A DNA stretch of 64,000 nt, taken from Alnus glutinosa. Its lineage: Eukaryota; Streptophyta; Magnoliopsida; Fagales; Betulaceae. A program made the translations under genes and the position numbers. Shown piece after piece: positions 36,636 to 49,013 of the stretch. The notes beneath the pieces were generated by a model. That model was not told the DNA's origin. It ran no database searches and was given only the letters and a program-made list of their open reading frames with translations. Location of the stretch: assembly GCF_958979055.1 (NCBI RefSeq), contig NC_084888.1, forward strand, positions 33,723,804-33,787,803. The letters are read 5' to 3'. The stretch's first letter is position 1. Every line of letters begins with the position of its first letter.

Positions 36636-37164
36636 ATGTCGGTAAATAGTGAAGCGTCAAGACCCCCTCCGTTATGTTACTGTGGAGTGCGTGCACGTCT
36701 AAGGTACTCATGGACTAGTGACAACCCCGGATGAAAGTGGTATGGCTGTATAAAGTATAAGGTAATTTTAAAATTAATTAATTGTGACTTATTCTTTTGT
36801 TAGTGGTTTATGACATTTATTCGTTTTCACACAGGAAGCTGGGGATTATGATTTTTTTAAGTGGGCTGATAACCATATGACTTCTTATGAGAAGAGATTG
36901 AAGGAACATATGAGAGACATGGAGGAAGGGAGACGGGCCGATATTGAGAAAGTTGAGAAGATGACAATGGCCAATATTGACAAACTTGAGAAGCTGATTG
37001 AAACAAAACACAATGAACAATATGCTAGACTTCGGTTGGAGTGGGGTCTGCGTCAAAGTAATAGAAAGATGCTTTGGGTAGCAGTAGTCGTAATCATTTT
37101 GGGCCTTGTAATTTATCTCAGTGGTTATAGTGGTTCTAAAGTTAGCTACTTGATGTTAGAATGA
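36636..37164 (+). pseudogene. GRF zinc-finger, coiled-coil, transmembrane protein gene
   Basis: Two exons, 36636-36761 and 36835-37164, with good GT-AG borders and a continuous frame of 152 codons. The N-terminus is GRF-like: CYCGVRARLRYSWTSDNPG, then KWYGCIKYK and DFFKWAD. Next comes a charged helical segment (EKRLKEHMRDMEEGRRAD...), and the protein ends in one hydrophobic segment (MLWVAVVVIILGLVIYL). The small plant proteins annotated as At4g04775-like have this layout; their function is unknown. Codon 33 is TGA (36732-36734) where the family has Arg (NPGR), and the fourth zinc-ligand Cys position appears to be Tyr (GDYDFFKW). It lies inside the Mutator-like element just within its left repeat and converges on the transposase gene. 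Confidence 0.78.
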
Positions 37165-37255
37165 AAGGATGGAAACAAGAAGGTTGAAAATGATCATTGT
37201 CATGGGTAGCAGTAGTCGTAATCATTTTAGGCCTTGTAATTTATCTCAGTGGTTA
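37076..37255 (+). repeat. 52-bp direct repeat of the transmembrane-coding segment
   Basis: gggtagcagtagtcgtaatc...gtggtta occurs at 37076-37127, inside the GRF gene's hydrophobic segment, and again at 37204-37255, just after the stop codon, with one or two differences. Confidence 0.9.
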
Positions 37256-37579
37256 CGTTCTATCCAGTTGAACAATTGAAATTCTGAATTTTAGTTATGA
37301 TGGAAGTTGATCTGTAAAATCAGTGTTTGTAGATGGGTATTTGATACTTTCACGAAAAAGCAGTGATTGCATGCTTCATTGTCATGACAAATTAAAGCTG
37401 GTTTTTCATTGATCTAAGCTTGTTTTATGTAATCCCTGTAATTACTCCTTCCTATTCTTTCTCAGAAGAAACAGTCTTGTTTTATGTAACTTGAGTCCTT
37501 GTCTTGAATTTATTGATCTCTGCAGACATCAATGATTGTCCATTCTGATTGGTTGAGTTCACTGATGCACATTTCTTTT

Positions 37580-37700
<121 letters not shown>

Positions 37701-38922
37701 TACCATTTTTCGAGAGCTTCCTTGATCCTGTGCCTTATGAATGTGTTGTTCTTTACACAGCTTTCTATTGCTTTCATATTAATGAATCCGAATGCAGATA
37801 TGTGGTCCATGATTGGTGCACATTTGTAAATCCTAATAAACGTCCGATTGGTAAACCTTTAAGAATAGCAAAATTTTGTTGACTTTCAACACATCATTTC
37901 AATGTGTTATGACTTTAAACCAAAAGTTACAGCTTATGACTTCCTGATTCCATGTATTTGCTTATAACAAGAGAATAGTAGTCGTCTATTACAAGTCCCT
38001 CCATTTCCAAATGCCTACTAGCTACTGATAAATGATGATGCAATCAATATTCCATGCAATAAATAAATTATTGGAGAGATCCTATCTTATAATAAATCAA
38101 GACATTTTATACTAATCTCCATAGGCAAATCAACTTGCATCAGCAAGATATTCTATAACAGACGCAATCTCAATGAATAAACAAATAGAAGATTAGAACA
38201 ATAGCAGTGAATTGTTTATAAGTATCCATGAATTAGAACAAGAAGATGGCCAGCATGAATAGCATTTGGTTCCTCAGGTCTGTTATATATTATCCAAGTA
38301 CTTGACATTTTACCCTGCAAATGAAAGGATGACACATCACGCATTAGATGATGGGCAGCAGAGTAACTCACCTAGAATAAAAAATTAAAAACAGCACATC
38401 AGCAACTACCATACCAATTCTTCCAAAGCAGCACATCAGCCATCACTCAAAGACCCTCCATACCAATTCTTCCAAAGCATCAAATCAACAACTACCATTA
38501 TCAAATACCCAAATCCACAAAATCAATCAATTAATAACACTTACTAATTATAAAATCCGATTCATCTATGAACATATAATATACATAAAACTACATATAT
38601 ATGTATTTATAGAATAACATACACCATCCAAAATTCACCTCAACCTCTTTAGCTAGTACACAACATATATGAACATCTTATAAGAACAACAAAAAAAGTA
38701 AAATAAAATAAAATAATGGAGTCAATCTTCATTACAACTCCATTACATCCAGGAGTCCATTTGAAAGCTAGTTCCATCCATTACAACTCCCACACAAAAT
38801 ATTCATTTTAGCTCTGCAAGAAAACACATACATATTATAAAACAAGACCATTATATTGTTCTGAAGAAAACATAATGATAACTAAAATAATAAATCAAAT
38901 ACCATTAACTATCATTTTTGTC

Positions 38923-39408
38923 TCAAGGTGGAAGTAAACCATTCATCAGAAGACGTATAGTTGACCGCACAGCATCAGTAATTGTGGGCAGGACACTTAT
39001 ATGGTTGAGTGCGGCATAAACTTGATTGAAGATGGGCCGCACATGCATTTCAATTGCCGGATCAGTTGGGATTATGGAATTAAAAACGTGTGTCATCCAA
39101 GCAATTATTACGGTTGGGTTGGTATTGATACAATATGGTAAAAACCACAACAATTGAAGCAATACTTCTTGACTCAAAGGGAGAGGATCCATAGTCAAGA
39201 CCTGAAAATCAGCTTTAATATTCAGACATCTAAAATCTAAAATGGATGCATTTTAATAACACAATACTATCAAGTGATTTACCTGGGAGCAAATCCAATT
39301 CACAATTGACACATCACGCATTTGTAAGGCTGTAGTTAAAGCCTCTTGGTATTTGTGTTGGCTTATCATTGTGGACAATAGATTTATGGGGTCAATTGAC
39401 AAATTCAC
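38923..39408 (-). other. VARICOSE/EDC4 C-terminal-like exons in the transposon gene
   Basis: These two exons (39408-39283 and 39201-38923) code for ~134 residues beginning VNLSIDPINLL. The order and spacing of the conserved blocks follow the VARICOSE C-terminal domain from its DP..E.S.LIS-like start to the last helix. The host-type sequence CSQVDLQG..TM is shortened here to CSQ|VLTM across an intron. In VARICOSE this domain helps assemble the decapping complex in processing bodies. The presence of introns in the tail argues for capture from genomic DNA, not from cDNA. The comparison is from memory of the family, not an alignment. Confidence 0.8.
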
Positions 39409-42115
39409 CTGATGAATGCACGCATGATTATTGTACGCATATAAATTCCAATCGAGAAACAATGACTTTAAAAAACACAAATTATACCTGAGAAAGAATA
39501 GAATGATGGTGACCACTGAAAGTGTGAGCAACTGTCGATAACGAAGCGACGGAATCCTGCAAAAACAAAAAACAAACATTAAATATCCTCGTGAAATATC
39601 AAATAATTATCAAAAATCAACTACTTAAAAAAAAAATATTAGCTAATCACCTGAGTACTATGACCGTGAGTTGCAGAAGGTACAGAAGGCAACGGAGATT
39701 GGCTAGTGTTGCCTTGATTTTCCGTTGATTTCGAGGCCTACAATTAAAGAATATTTTATGCAATGTGGGAAAGCACACATGTTTTTAAGCAAGTAAAATG
39801 TGGACATAAATAATAAAAAAAATAAAGAAATCACTAACTTGATTTTTTCGTCTCTTCGTTTTAGCATTGTTGTCTCTTGGTGGCTTGCTTGATACATTGG
39901 ATTTCTTTACCACTGTTTCTATAACAGCCACCTTTCTCTTTGTTCGTGGCCTCCCTTTACAAGTAACCTTATGAGGACTAAGCACCTTTTGACAACTAGA
40001 AGATGTGATAGTAGCTGGAATGCCAGAAGCTTGATTTTCGCAACGCCACAACTCCTTTATTTGATCAATTTTTTTCATTAGTTCCATGCAACGTTCCTCC
40101 GTGTTTTCTGATGCGAGCGACAGTAATTCCTCAAAATTGTTTCTCACCTTGTCATATATTTGAGCATGTGGATTATCACCAATGGCATCATAACTACTCT
40201 TAACCTTTGAGTACTCTCGTTTAATATCCTTCCTCCATCTGTCAAGAATATATCTTTGTGGCAAAGTTGTCACTTTCTTTGTCCGTAACACGGAAAGTGA
40301 ATGCCTACATAAGATGCCTCTTACTTCAAACAATGCACATGTGCACTTCACTTCCAATTCATTTTCATTGAAGTAAACAAGAAATGTTTTTTCTATTAAG
40401 TGGTCTCTAACGGCAACATATTCAATAACTTCAAACGTGGAAATTGCACCTTCACTTTTGAGATGGGAGTTATTACAGGACATCATTTTCACAAACTGAT
40501 CATGTACTTCTTTGAACTTCGCATTTGTGTAGACAACTTGAAACTGTTTCTCTAACTGCAAGGCGCTTATACACGAGATTGTGCGATTGAAAGAATCAAA
40601 ATCAGCACGTGTCTCACTCTCAACCATTCTCCTTAAAGCATTATCATATTCATCAACAAATTCTTTCAATGTGGTTCGGGAGTGCACGTAACCATCAAAA
40701 AATGCGTTCATACTTTCACTTCGCTGTGTAGTGTTCATTCCCGCCCAAAACGTATCTTTCATGTATGCCGGCACCCAAAATGTCTTATCCCTATATAACC
40801 CATTCAACCATGCATTATCATGAAGATTATACTTCTCCAGTAGATCTTTCTAGTTTTCCTCATATTCTTCACATGTTTGAGAGTCATACAAACATTTATT
40901 TATGGCACTCTTAATGCCATCAAAATTAGCATGTGATCCAAATTTTTCAGGGAATTTTTTCATAATGTGCCACATACAATATCTATGTCGACTTTCAGGG
41001 AAAACAATAGCAATTGCATTTTTCATAGCTCTATCCTGGTCTGTTATAATTGCTTTAGGGGCTTGGCCATTCATGCACTCCAACCAACATTTAAACAACC
41101 ACACAAATGTGTCTGTATCCTCGCTTGAAATTAGTCCTGCCCCCAAAAGTATAGATTGACCATGATGATTCACTCCTACAAAAGGAGCAAATGGCATGTC
41201 ATAGCTATTGGTCAAATACGTTGTGTCAAACGTAATAACATCCCCAAAGAAATCATACGTTGCCCTACTCCGTGCATCCGCCCAAAAAACATTTCGTAGC
41301 CTACAATCATCATCCATATCTATCATAAAGTAGAAGCCACTATTTTGCTTTTGCATTCTTCTGAAGTAATCACAAAGTGCTTGGGCACCTCCTTTACCAA
41401 GACGAAGTTCTTTTGCCTTGTTAATATAATTCCGACAATCTCTCTCTCCAAAAGAAAGACTCTCAAACCCCCCACTTTCAACAACTAAAGAATTGAAATT
41501 CTTACTCAGACGTATTCCTGCTCTATCATTTAGCTCAAGTCTTCTTTTTGCAGCATCATTAATTTTCTTATTGCTTCTAAAAAATCTCGCTTTACCAGGG
41601 CTTAACGAATGATTATGCGTCAGCTCAACTTTACTCAAAAACCACGTTCCATCACCACATAATCTCGCACAAATCCTGGCACCACACCCTGTTCTATTAG
41701 TTGTTGGAATTGGCTTCGCAACATCACTTGTAGCTCGCTCGTCACCTCCACGAGTACATATAAGCATTACGTAACTTTTTATACCCTTCGTTTTTCTCGA
41801 GGTTCTATGCGCTATACCAAACCCAACTTGCTTAGCATACCTCCTATAATAAGAGCAAACTTCTTCTATTGAACTAAAAGTCATTGATGACTTCGGTTCT
41901 TCAATCTTCTCATCATCCTTTAACACCACGGGTAGGACCACATTTTCTTCCTTATCACTCAACTCTTCATCTGAACTAAAAGTCATTAAATCCTTTGGTT
42001 CTTCAACTTTCTCATCATCCTTATCACTCAACTCTTCATCTGAAATAAACGTCGTTAAATCCTTCGGTTCTTCAAATTGACCCTCGGTATCCAATCGTGA
42101 ACTTGAAGAGTCCAT
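38923..42115 (-). pseudogene. FAR1/FHY3-like MULE transposase fused in frame to a VARICOSE/EDC4-like C-terminal domain
   Basis: Five exons on the minus strand, all phase 0: 42115-39839, 39737-39651, 39556-39488, 39408-39283 and 39201-38923, totalling 946 codons. The start MDSSSS is preferred over an upstream Met at 42142. The N-terminus has three acidic repeats (EEPKDLTTF...DEELSD). A FAR1 DNA-binding domain lies at ~83-172 (C120, C144, C153, H168, H170), a MULE transposase core at ~293-388 (D297 in ITFDTTY, D359 in IITDQD) and a SWIM zinc finger at ~590-606 (C591, C593, C603, H605). Exons 4-5 (residues ~812-945) match the C-terminus of plant VARICOSE, the EDC4-type decapping scaffold: KYQEALTTAL, RDVSIVNWICSQ, PLPLSQEVLLQLL, HVRPIFNQVY, IRLLMNGLL. 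Codon 422 is TAG (40850-40852) where the family has Trp. It is otherwise open throughout. Confidence 0.88.
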
Positions 42116-42710
42116 TTTGGAAAATGCTATATTAAAAAGCACTACAAGTTAATTGAATGGAAAAATGTAAGAATTTGTTAATAATAATAAAATTCTATTA
42201 CACATTAGAGAATTGTAGAAAAAGTAAGACTAGACATGAATATATATAACACAAGAATAGTGAAAGCGAGGCTCTCTTACTCTTGATTAGAGATGAGGGA
42301 TTCTAATTTAGAAAATTATAGTCAAATTTATTATAGAAATCTACTTGCATAATTAACATCCTCCTATGGTTAATTGATAAAAAAAAAAACTATAGAAACA
42401 AACGGAAACCAATTACCTTTTCTAATCTTTAATGCCATATTATCAATTTGTGAGAGGAAGAGAGAAAAAGAATATTAATGCTATATGATTCTAATATACA
42501 AGGTCTATGATTGATCTTATAAAAAGATAGTGTAATAAAGCATCAACACTAATTTGATTGATCTGTAATTAGATGAATTTGTTCATTGAACAAAAAAACC
42601 AAGAGCCCCGAGTCAATAAATACGGAAAAAATTGACTCAAGAACACATTTTATTTTCATTAGAAAGCAATGTCAGTTATTAAATCTAAAATTGACTAGTA
42701 ATTCAGGCCT

Positions 42711-43628
42711 AACTAGGGCACAAGATTGAGGTTATGTGACACAAGAAGGACCTTCCAGTTGACAAGAAATATCAACTGGCTTGGGCAAATTCAGGCATGT
42801 ATTTAATGGCACAGAATTTAACACCAGGGCACAAGATTGAGGTATGTGACACACCAGAAGGACATAATTAAGCATTTGAACTCACCTAACAGGGTAATCA
42901 AAACTACAGCTCAATGGTTGATTAGAAAGATAAGAAAATTTTCTGATTGACATATCTTTTTCCGGGCATTTAGCAAGAATCCTTTCCAGAAAGCCAAATC
43001 ATATGGAAGAGATAAATTGTTATAAAGGAGAAAATAATTTAGGACTTCCCTTTCCCCACTAAGCAGTAAGGTCAGCCCAACAGAACCATCAAACAGTGCA
43101 ATATATCCACGCACACACATACACACAAACACCTTGATATCCAAGAAAACTCCTAACATCAGTAAGTAAAAGAAACACAAAACTCATAAGAGAGAAAAGA
43201 AAACTACTAGAAAATCATGTTTGAAACAATTGCTATTTCAGTAATCCCATTTAGTACCATAATCAGATACATTCACTTTGTTAACAGTGCACGTGCAGGA
43301 AGAGTGTCAACCCAAGGTGTAAGTTGAGAGCTCTACGAGCTTGGTAAAACATAAAATAAAGAAGTTCACATTCACCCACTTAATTCCCAATTCACACATT
43401 AGGTTAAAAGTTAGTGAACTTGAACAATGAACTTGGTCCACTTCCTATAATCCCCATTACCCGCTCCAAAGGGGAAGGGGAAGTCTGAACTTGGTCAATG
43501 GAGCATTTTATCAAGCACCTTGTGTGCAATGGAAAAACAACCCAAAAATTTTAATAAAGCAAAATGCAAAACAACAAAGCTGGTAAAAGGGAAGAGGAGA
43601 TCACCCCTAGCAACACAACAGACCCGGC

Positions 43629-43668
<40 letters not shown>

Positions 43669-44460
43669 TTTTTTTAGCGTGGCCGGCCGGAGACCCAACC
43701 AACCAATTACTCCTTTCCTTTCATAAATCAAACTGCAAAACCATAGTTCACTGAAATGCCAGAGAATGTAGCAGCCAAAACAAAAAAACCCCAAATCAAA
43801 ATTTCAAACAGAATGTAGCAGAAAAAAGGAAAAAAAAAAAAAAAACCTGCCCGCCGGAGAGAAGATCTGCCGGAGACAGAGCTGTACTGGGACGAGATCT
43901 GCCGGACGACAGAGGAGGCCGGACGCCGAGAGAGAACGGCGAAGAGAAGGGCGGATGCCGGACGCTGAGAGAGAACGGCGAAGAGAGGAAAACCGCCGGA
44001 GAGAGAGAGAGAGAGCTGGAGAGGATCTGCCGGAGGGGGAAGACGACGGACGACCGAATCTGGCGGAGCGGGAAGCGCCGGAGAGAGAGAGAGCTGGAGA
44101 GGATCTGCCGGAGGGGGAAGACGACGAACGACCGTCTCTGGCGGAGTGGGAAGCGCCGGAGAGAGGAAATACGCCGGAGAGAGAGAGAGAGAGCTGGAGA
44201 GGATCTGCCTGCCGGAGGGGGAAGACACGGACGACGGACGACGGGCGACCGGCGACGGGCGATGGGCGATCTGTACGGACAGAAATTTGAGAGAGAGATA
44301 GGGACTGGGCAGTGGCAGTGGTGCGGGGAAATTTGATTTTCCCCCTCTCCAGTGTTTTCTAGCCGCATGAACCAAAAAACAAAAAAAAACAATAAAATAT
44401 TCTTGCCACGTAAGACTGTTGTGCGAGAATTGTGAGGGTTTGGTGTATAGATCATTTCCC
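42711..44460 (-). repeat. Right terminal inverted repeat of the 10-kb element
   Basis: 1,750 bp, the reverse complement of 34457-36212. Differences include a short extra gtcgcccg-like unit near 44,245, different CT/AG repeat lengths at 43,632-43,664, and scattered substitutions. It lies upstream of the transposase start and so is the likely promoter and leader of that gene. Confidence 0.92.
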
Positions 44461-44469
44461 CGTTCTTAT

Positions 44470-45100
44470 ACTTCCAAGGTCCTGAAAGAACCAATCTACT
44501 GGCAGACAATAGTATTAATTGCACTGGTCAGAAGCACGTAATGAACGCGGGATTGCGCGGTATGATTCTATGAATCCCATCGCATTGATGCTGTTCCAGA
44601 CCCTCAAAGTACTTAATTACTTTTGGTCATGCATGCTCGCTCCAGAAGAACTGGAGTAAATCCCTCCCCCTCCACTCCCCCCCCCATTTTTTTTTTTTTT
44701 TTTCTGACGACCTGTCCGTGTCCCATCCCCACGCTTTTGGCAGCGTCCATCTTTGGCAGGCATAATATTTCTGACATTTCTTCCCATTTTACCCTTAGCA
44801 TGAAAAGTGCAGTCTTTCAAGTTGTGAAAAAAAGCAAGGGTAAAATAGGATTTTTTGCCAACATGAAATGCTGCTCTGGCAGATGGCAGTCTGCTATACA
44901 GTTATTTACCGACAAAAAGTGACTGGAAGGGGGAGGGAGGAAGGAGAAGGGAATTACTACAGGGCCAGTACCATTTAGAAATCAGACACAGAAAACGAAG
45001 AATGCAAGAGAAGAAAAAAAAGCCTTACACAAACTGTATATTTACTTGATGAATAATTGTTTACGTGATGGAAGTATTTATATATACAGGGGAATTAATT

Positions 45101-45172
<72 letters not shown>

Positions 45173-45400
45173 TTGATGTGCGTGTTGATTGTGATTGTTC
45201 TTAACATGGAAGTCATCACTGTAAGAGGAAGATGTTATCCCTTTTTTTTTTCAAATTTTTTGCCTGTTTTCCCTTCAATTTTCAGCTGATTTGTGGAAGC
45301 CTGGTAGATGCATCTTTGCTTTCTTTCTTTGCACATATTTCCTTCCTTGACAGTGCTAGCTCCCTCTTTAAGTTAGAGTAGATATTCCTGACACGTACCC
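44470..45400. other. Intergenic; (TA)n microsatellite and inverted words
   Basis: A (TA)n tract of about 30 units lies at 45,103-45,163. Around 44,800-44,850 the word cattttaccctta is followed by its inverted copy aagggtaaaatag, perhaps a decayed MITE. No gene recognised. Confidence 0.5.
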
Positions 45401-45720
45401 AACTTGTCATATACATAGGTGAAGAAATTGTGTCAAATCTAGCACTTTAGCAAACAGATCGACAGGTTGTTGATTAATCAGTAAGGCTGTGAAAAGTTTG
45501 AATTGTGCCGTTTTATAATTATTTTTCCGAATGAAGTGACAATCGATCTCTATATATATGTTTTGTTCTTTCATGTAAGACGGGATTCAAAGTAATGTAA
45601 ATTGCAGCGAGAAATGGAGATCCGCGAATAGTTGTTATAACGAGTATACAATATCTGATGATTGAGCGTCGAGTATCTCTATAGCGTGCCCAGTATATGG
45701 TCACAAAAAGCATGTAATTG
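45400..45720 (-). mobile_element. Ty1/copia pol fossil fragment
   Basis: The minus strand retains copia RNase H-region words (RDTRRSIIRYC, NPVLHERTKHI). It is short, broken and old; no LTRs recognised next to it. Confidence 0.65.
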
Positions 45721-45855
45721 CTTATTACTGTTTGCTAAAATACGTAATTCTCACTTGATAGTCCTTAAAAGAAAAAATTTTGCCCTTTGTTTACATGAAC
45801 TTCATGGTGAAATATTTCATATTAACTATTAATATGAAATATAATACCTTAAATG

Positions 45856-46757
45856 CTAGTAGCCGGTTTGATTCCAAACTTAGTTCTGTTTTGAATAATA
45901 GTATTTGGTGTTGGAAGCCTGCTAGGTCTGAGGCTCTTGTGGAGATTCAATGTCATCTTCCTGATGTTCCTTTAGGTATTGTTGACAAGCCAGTGTGGCA
46001 TATTGCTCGTAAAGGTTCTTATGCTTGTTCTGACACGTGGGAGTTTTTTAGGGATAAGAAACCTGATGTTGTTTGGTGGCATTTAATCTGGTTTCCCTTA
46101 GCTATCCCTAAGCAATCGTTTATCCTCTGGTTGGCTGTTCAGAATCGTCTTACTACGGGTGATCGTCTTCTAGTGTGGGGATTTCAAGGAGATGTGAATT
46201 GTGTTTTTTGTAGACATGGTGTTGAAAGTAGGGATCACTTGTTTTTCGAATGTAGTTTCAGCTCTCGTATTTGGCTTGCTTGTTTGCAGCGCTGTCCGTT
46301 TATTGATCCTAATTCTGATTGGCAGAGCTTGTTGGATGATGGTTGTATTCATTGGAAGAAGAAGACTTTGGCTGGGATTTTGTGTAGGCTTGTTTTCAGT
46401 TCTGCAGTTTATAATATTTGGCGTGCTAGGAATGAAGTTAAATTTCAAGGGCATCCCAAATCGGAAGAGCAGATTCTGAAGTTGATTCTTTGGGAAGTTC
46501 GAAATAGAATTTCTGGTTCAAGCAGGTTTAATAAGACTAGGGAGAATATTAGAATTTGTCAATACTGGAATTTAGATTGTTCTGTTTTGCATTAGTTCCA
46601 GTTTACTTGTTTTGTTGGTTTTGGTGTTTTTGTTTCTTTTGTTCTGTTGGTTTTGCTGCTATTGAGATATAGCTAGCTTTGGTTGTATTGTTGTTTCGTT
46701 GTTCACTTTGGTGATTCGTTGTTGTTAATAATATTGCTTACTTATTCATCAAAAAAA
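45856..46757 (+). mobile_element. 5'-truncated LINE (L1-type) with 13-bp target duplication
   Basis: The plus strand is open to 46595. It encodes the C-terminal end of a plant LINE reverse-transcriptase polyprotein: NSIWCWKPARSEALVEIQ, KPVWHIARKGSY, FPLAIPKQSFILWLAVQNRL and a zf-RVT zinc-binding segment (CVFCRHGVESRDHLFFECSF). A 3' untranslated part ends in an A-run (46751-46759). aataccttaaatg occurs at 45843-45855 and 46758-46770, a target-site duplication. The reverse-transcriptase core and endonuclease are absent (5' truncation). The open frame and matching duplication suggest a fairly recent insertion. Confidence 0.9.
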
Positions 46758-46770
46758 AATACCTTAAATG

Positions 46771-48319
46771 TACCTCATATCTGCTCCATTTTCTTCTCAT
46801 ATCTTAATGATTGGCTTATTAACTATTCACTCTTAATTATATTACATTAATTTCTATAAAAATTATAATACCTTAAATGTTTTCCTAGACAGAGTGGGAA
46901 ATGGCTTAGCCTGCTCCCAGCTGCACATAGAGTCAAGTTTTTTTTTTTTTTTTAATCCTTTTTTGAGATAAAGTAACTTTTTTTCATCTGAACCAACCAA
47001 ATTGAGGCCAATAAATTCACTTCCACAAAAAAAAAAAAAAAAAAGGTACAATAAATGACAACGTGAACAAAATAATAGTACAAGCTGGCCGGCCATCAAA
47101 GCTCATAACTAACACGTCCTTGAATAGAAAAAATTAGATGGATGATGTACAGCCACGCAAATAATTTATATCTCACATTGAATGAATAGGACCAATAAAT
47201 TTTGTCTCAGCAAATAAACGATAGGCGGTGGATTTGGCTGGGAGGAGAGTCCACCTAGATTCGAAAAGTCTATACAAGGTAGGTGAAAGATTTCGAGATA
47301 TGTTTTGTTCAAAAATTTCTTAGGGCTCTCGGGGGATGAAGATTATGCGGGAGCGTCACTCCCTCGTATCGATGCATTAGCTATTATGTTGGCTATTGCC
47401 AACTACCACAAAATACTTCGAATTCTTGTTGACAATGAAAATTCAGTTGGTATCTTATACCATTCGACTTTCAAGCATATGAAGAACGATCGAGAGAAGA
47501 TGGCCTAGCTCGATACCCCCTCATGGGTTTTTTAGGAGAACAAGTGCTACCGGTCGGTTCCATTGAACTCTCGGTCACTAACGGAACATTCTCAAGGCAA
47601 CAGCCTGTGATGGTAAAATTCCATAGATTTCTTTTTAGAATATAATAATAATTCATTAGCTTGCTGCCCCTTAGGTTGTGAAACCTTAGATATTGCATTT
47701 CAAGGGTGGCGGCCGGCCAACACAACAAAGTGATGGTATAGTTATGGATAAGACTAATAGATCTCATTCTTTGCTTGATTACGAGTAAAATTCATGTCAA
47801 TTTATACAAGATGATTAAATTACTATGCATCCAAAAACATTTATGAATAAGGACCAATAACTTTTGTCTCTTTACTCATATGAGCAAATAACCAATGAGA
47901 AGTGAATGAGGCAAGAAATATTTTATAAAATTTAATTTTTTAATGATTAATTTGCTAGTTTATATAAATATCACGTCAATTATCATATTAATTTTTTAAA
48001 AAAATATAATAGTGAAAACTGTTATACGATTATCACCTAAATTATCACACAGTCTAAACCTTTTTTTGAAGGAAATAAGAACAAAGTGAATTGGTAATGA
48101 GCTCCTCCCATTGATTTTCTGGTCACAGGCTCAATGTGGGCCGGGTCTCAAGCCCTGCCATAGGGCAGGGGCTTTGATTGTATGGCCCATGGGCTTAAAC
48201 ATATTGCTTCAGCTTGGATCTAGCCCAACTGGGAGACAACAGAGGCAGGCCCAAATTTACCGTTCGAGTCAAATCTTTGATTCAAGCTCAGATCTTGAGC
48301 TCCCTCCAACGAGACGAAC
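46771..48319. other. Intergenic with a Ty3 fossil; upstream region of the pectate lyase gene
   Basis: Apart from the Ty3/gypsy fragment (47290-47640), nothing coding is seen. A small perfect hairpin, aagccctgcc/ggcaggggctt, lies at 48,150-48,174, about 150 bp before the pectate lyase start codon. No clear TATA box was found for that gene. Confidence 0.5.
47290..47640 (+). mobile_element. Ty3/gypsy fossil fragment (protease region)
   Basis: The plus strand retains the characteristic gag-pol protease stretch of plant Ty3 elements (RIDALAIMLAIANYHKILRI, LVDNENSVGILYHSTF). It is short, broken and old. No LTRs seen. Confidence 0.65.
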
Positions 48320-48972
48320 ATGGCGTCCCTGCCGTACGCTGACGTGGATTCCAGCCTGAGAGCACTTGCGGGTCGGGCCGAGGGGTTTGGGAGGTTGTCG
48401 GTTGGAGGCCTCCACGGACCGGTCTATTGCGTCTCCACTCTCGCAGGTTCTCTTTCTTTTCGCTTTTGTTCAACTTTTCTTTTCTTTTATTTTTTTTTAT
48501 CTCTCTTGTAATGGTTAGGGTTTGCTCTGCTCTTTCTCGAAATTCCCGTTGTGTCCCACCGAATCGTTTGGGATTATGAAGTTGCTAATTTTGGCATTGC
48601 AATTAGGGTTCACGGTTTAGATTTTGCTGTAGTTCCGGGTTATAAAATTGTTAATATGTGATTGAATTTCAAATATAGCTTCTTATGGTGCTGATATTCA
48701 AACATTTTTATTCAATATTTGTTGGGTTTTTTTTAGCTGATGTTTAGCAATTATTTAGGGTCTTTTAGGAATATGAATGGATATTATTGTGAATACAAGA
48801 AGTTGGAATGAAATGATAATTGTTATTCTTTTGTTTAGTGACAAGACATGATGTTGTTACTGGAATTGAATCACAATTTCTAAAATGCCACAAAATGGGT
48901 TGCCGACGACCACCCCAGTAGGGTGACAGCCACCCCTTGGGGTGGTCAGCCAGCCATCATAGAATATTAAGA

Positions 48973-49013
<41 letters not shown>

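Noticed and set aside
45065-45289. 74-codon frame
   Set aside because: Built on a (TA)n microsatellite (Ile-Tyr repeats).
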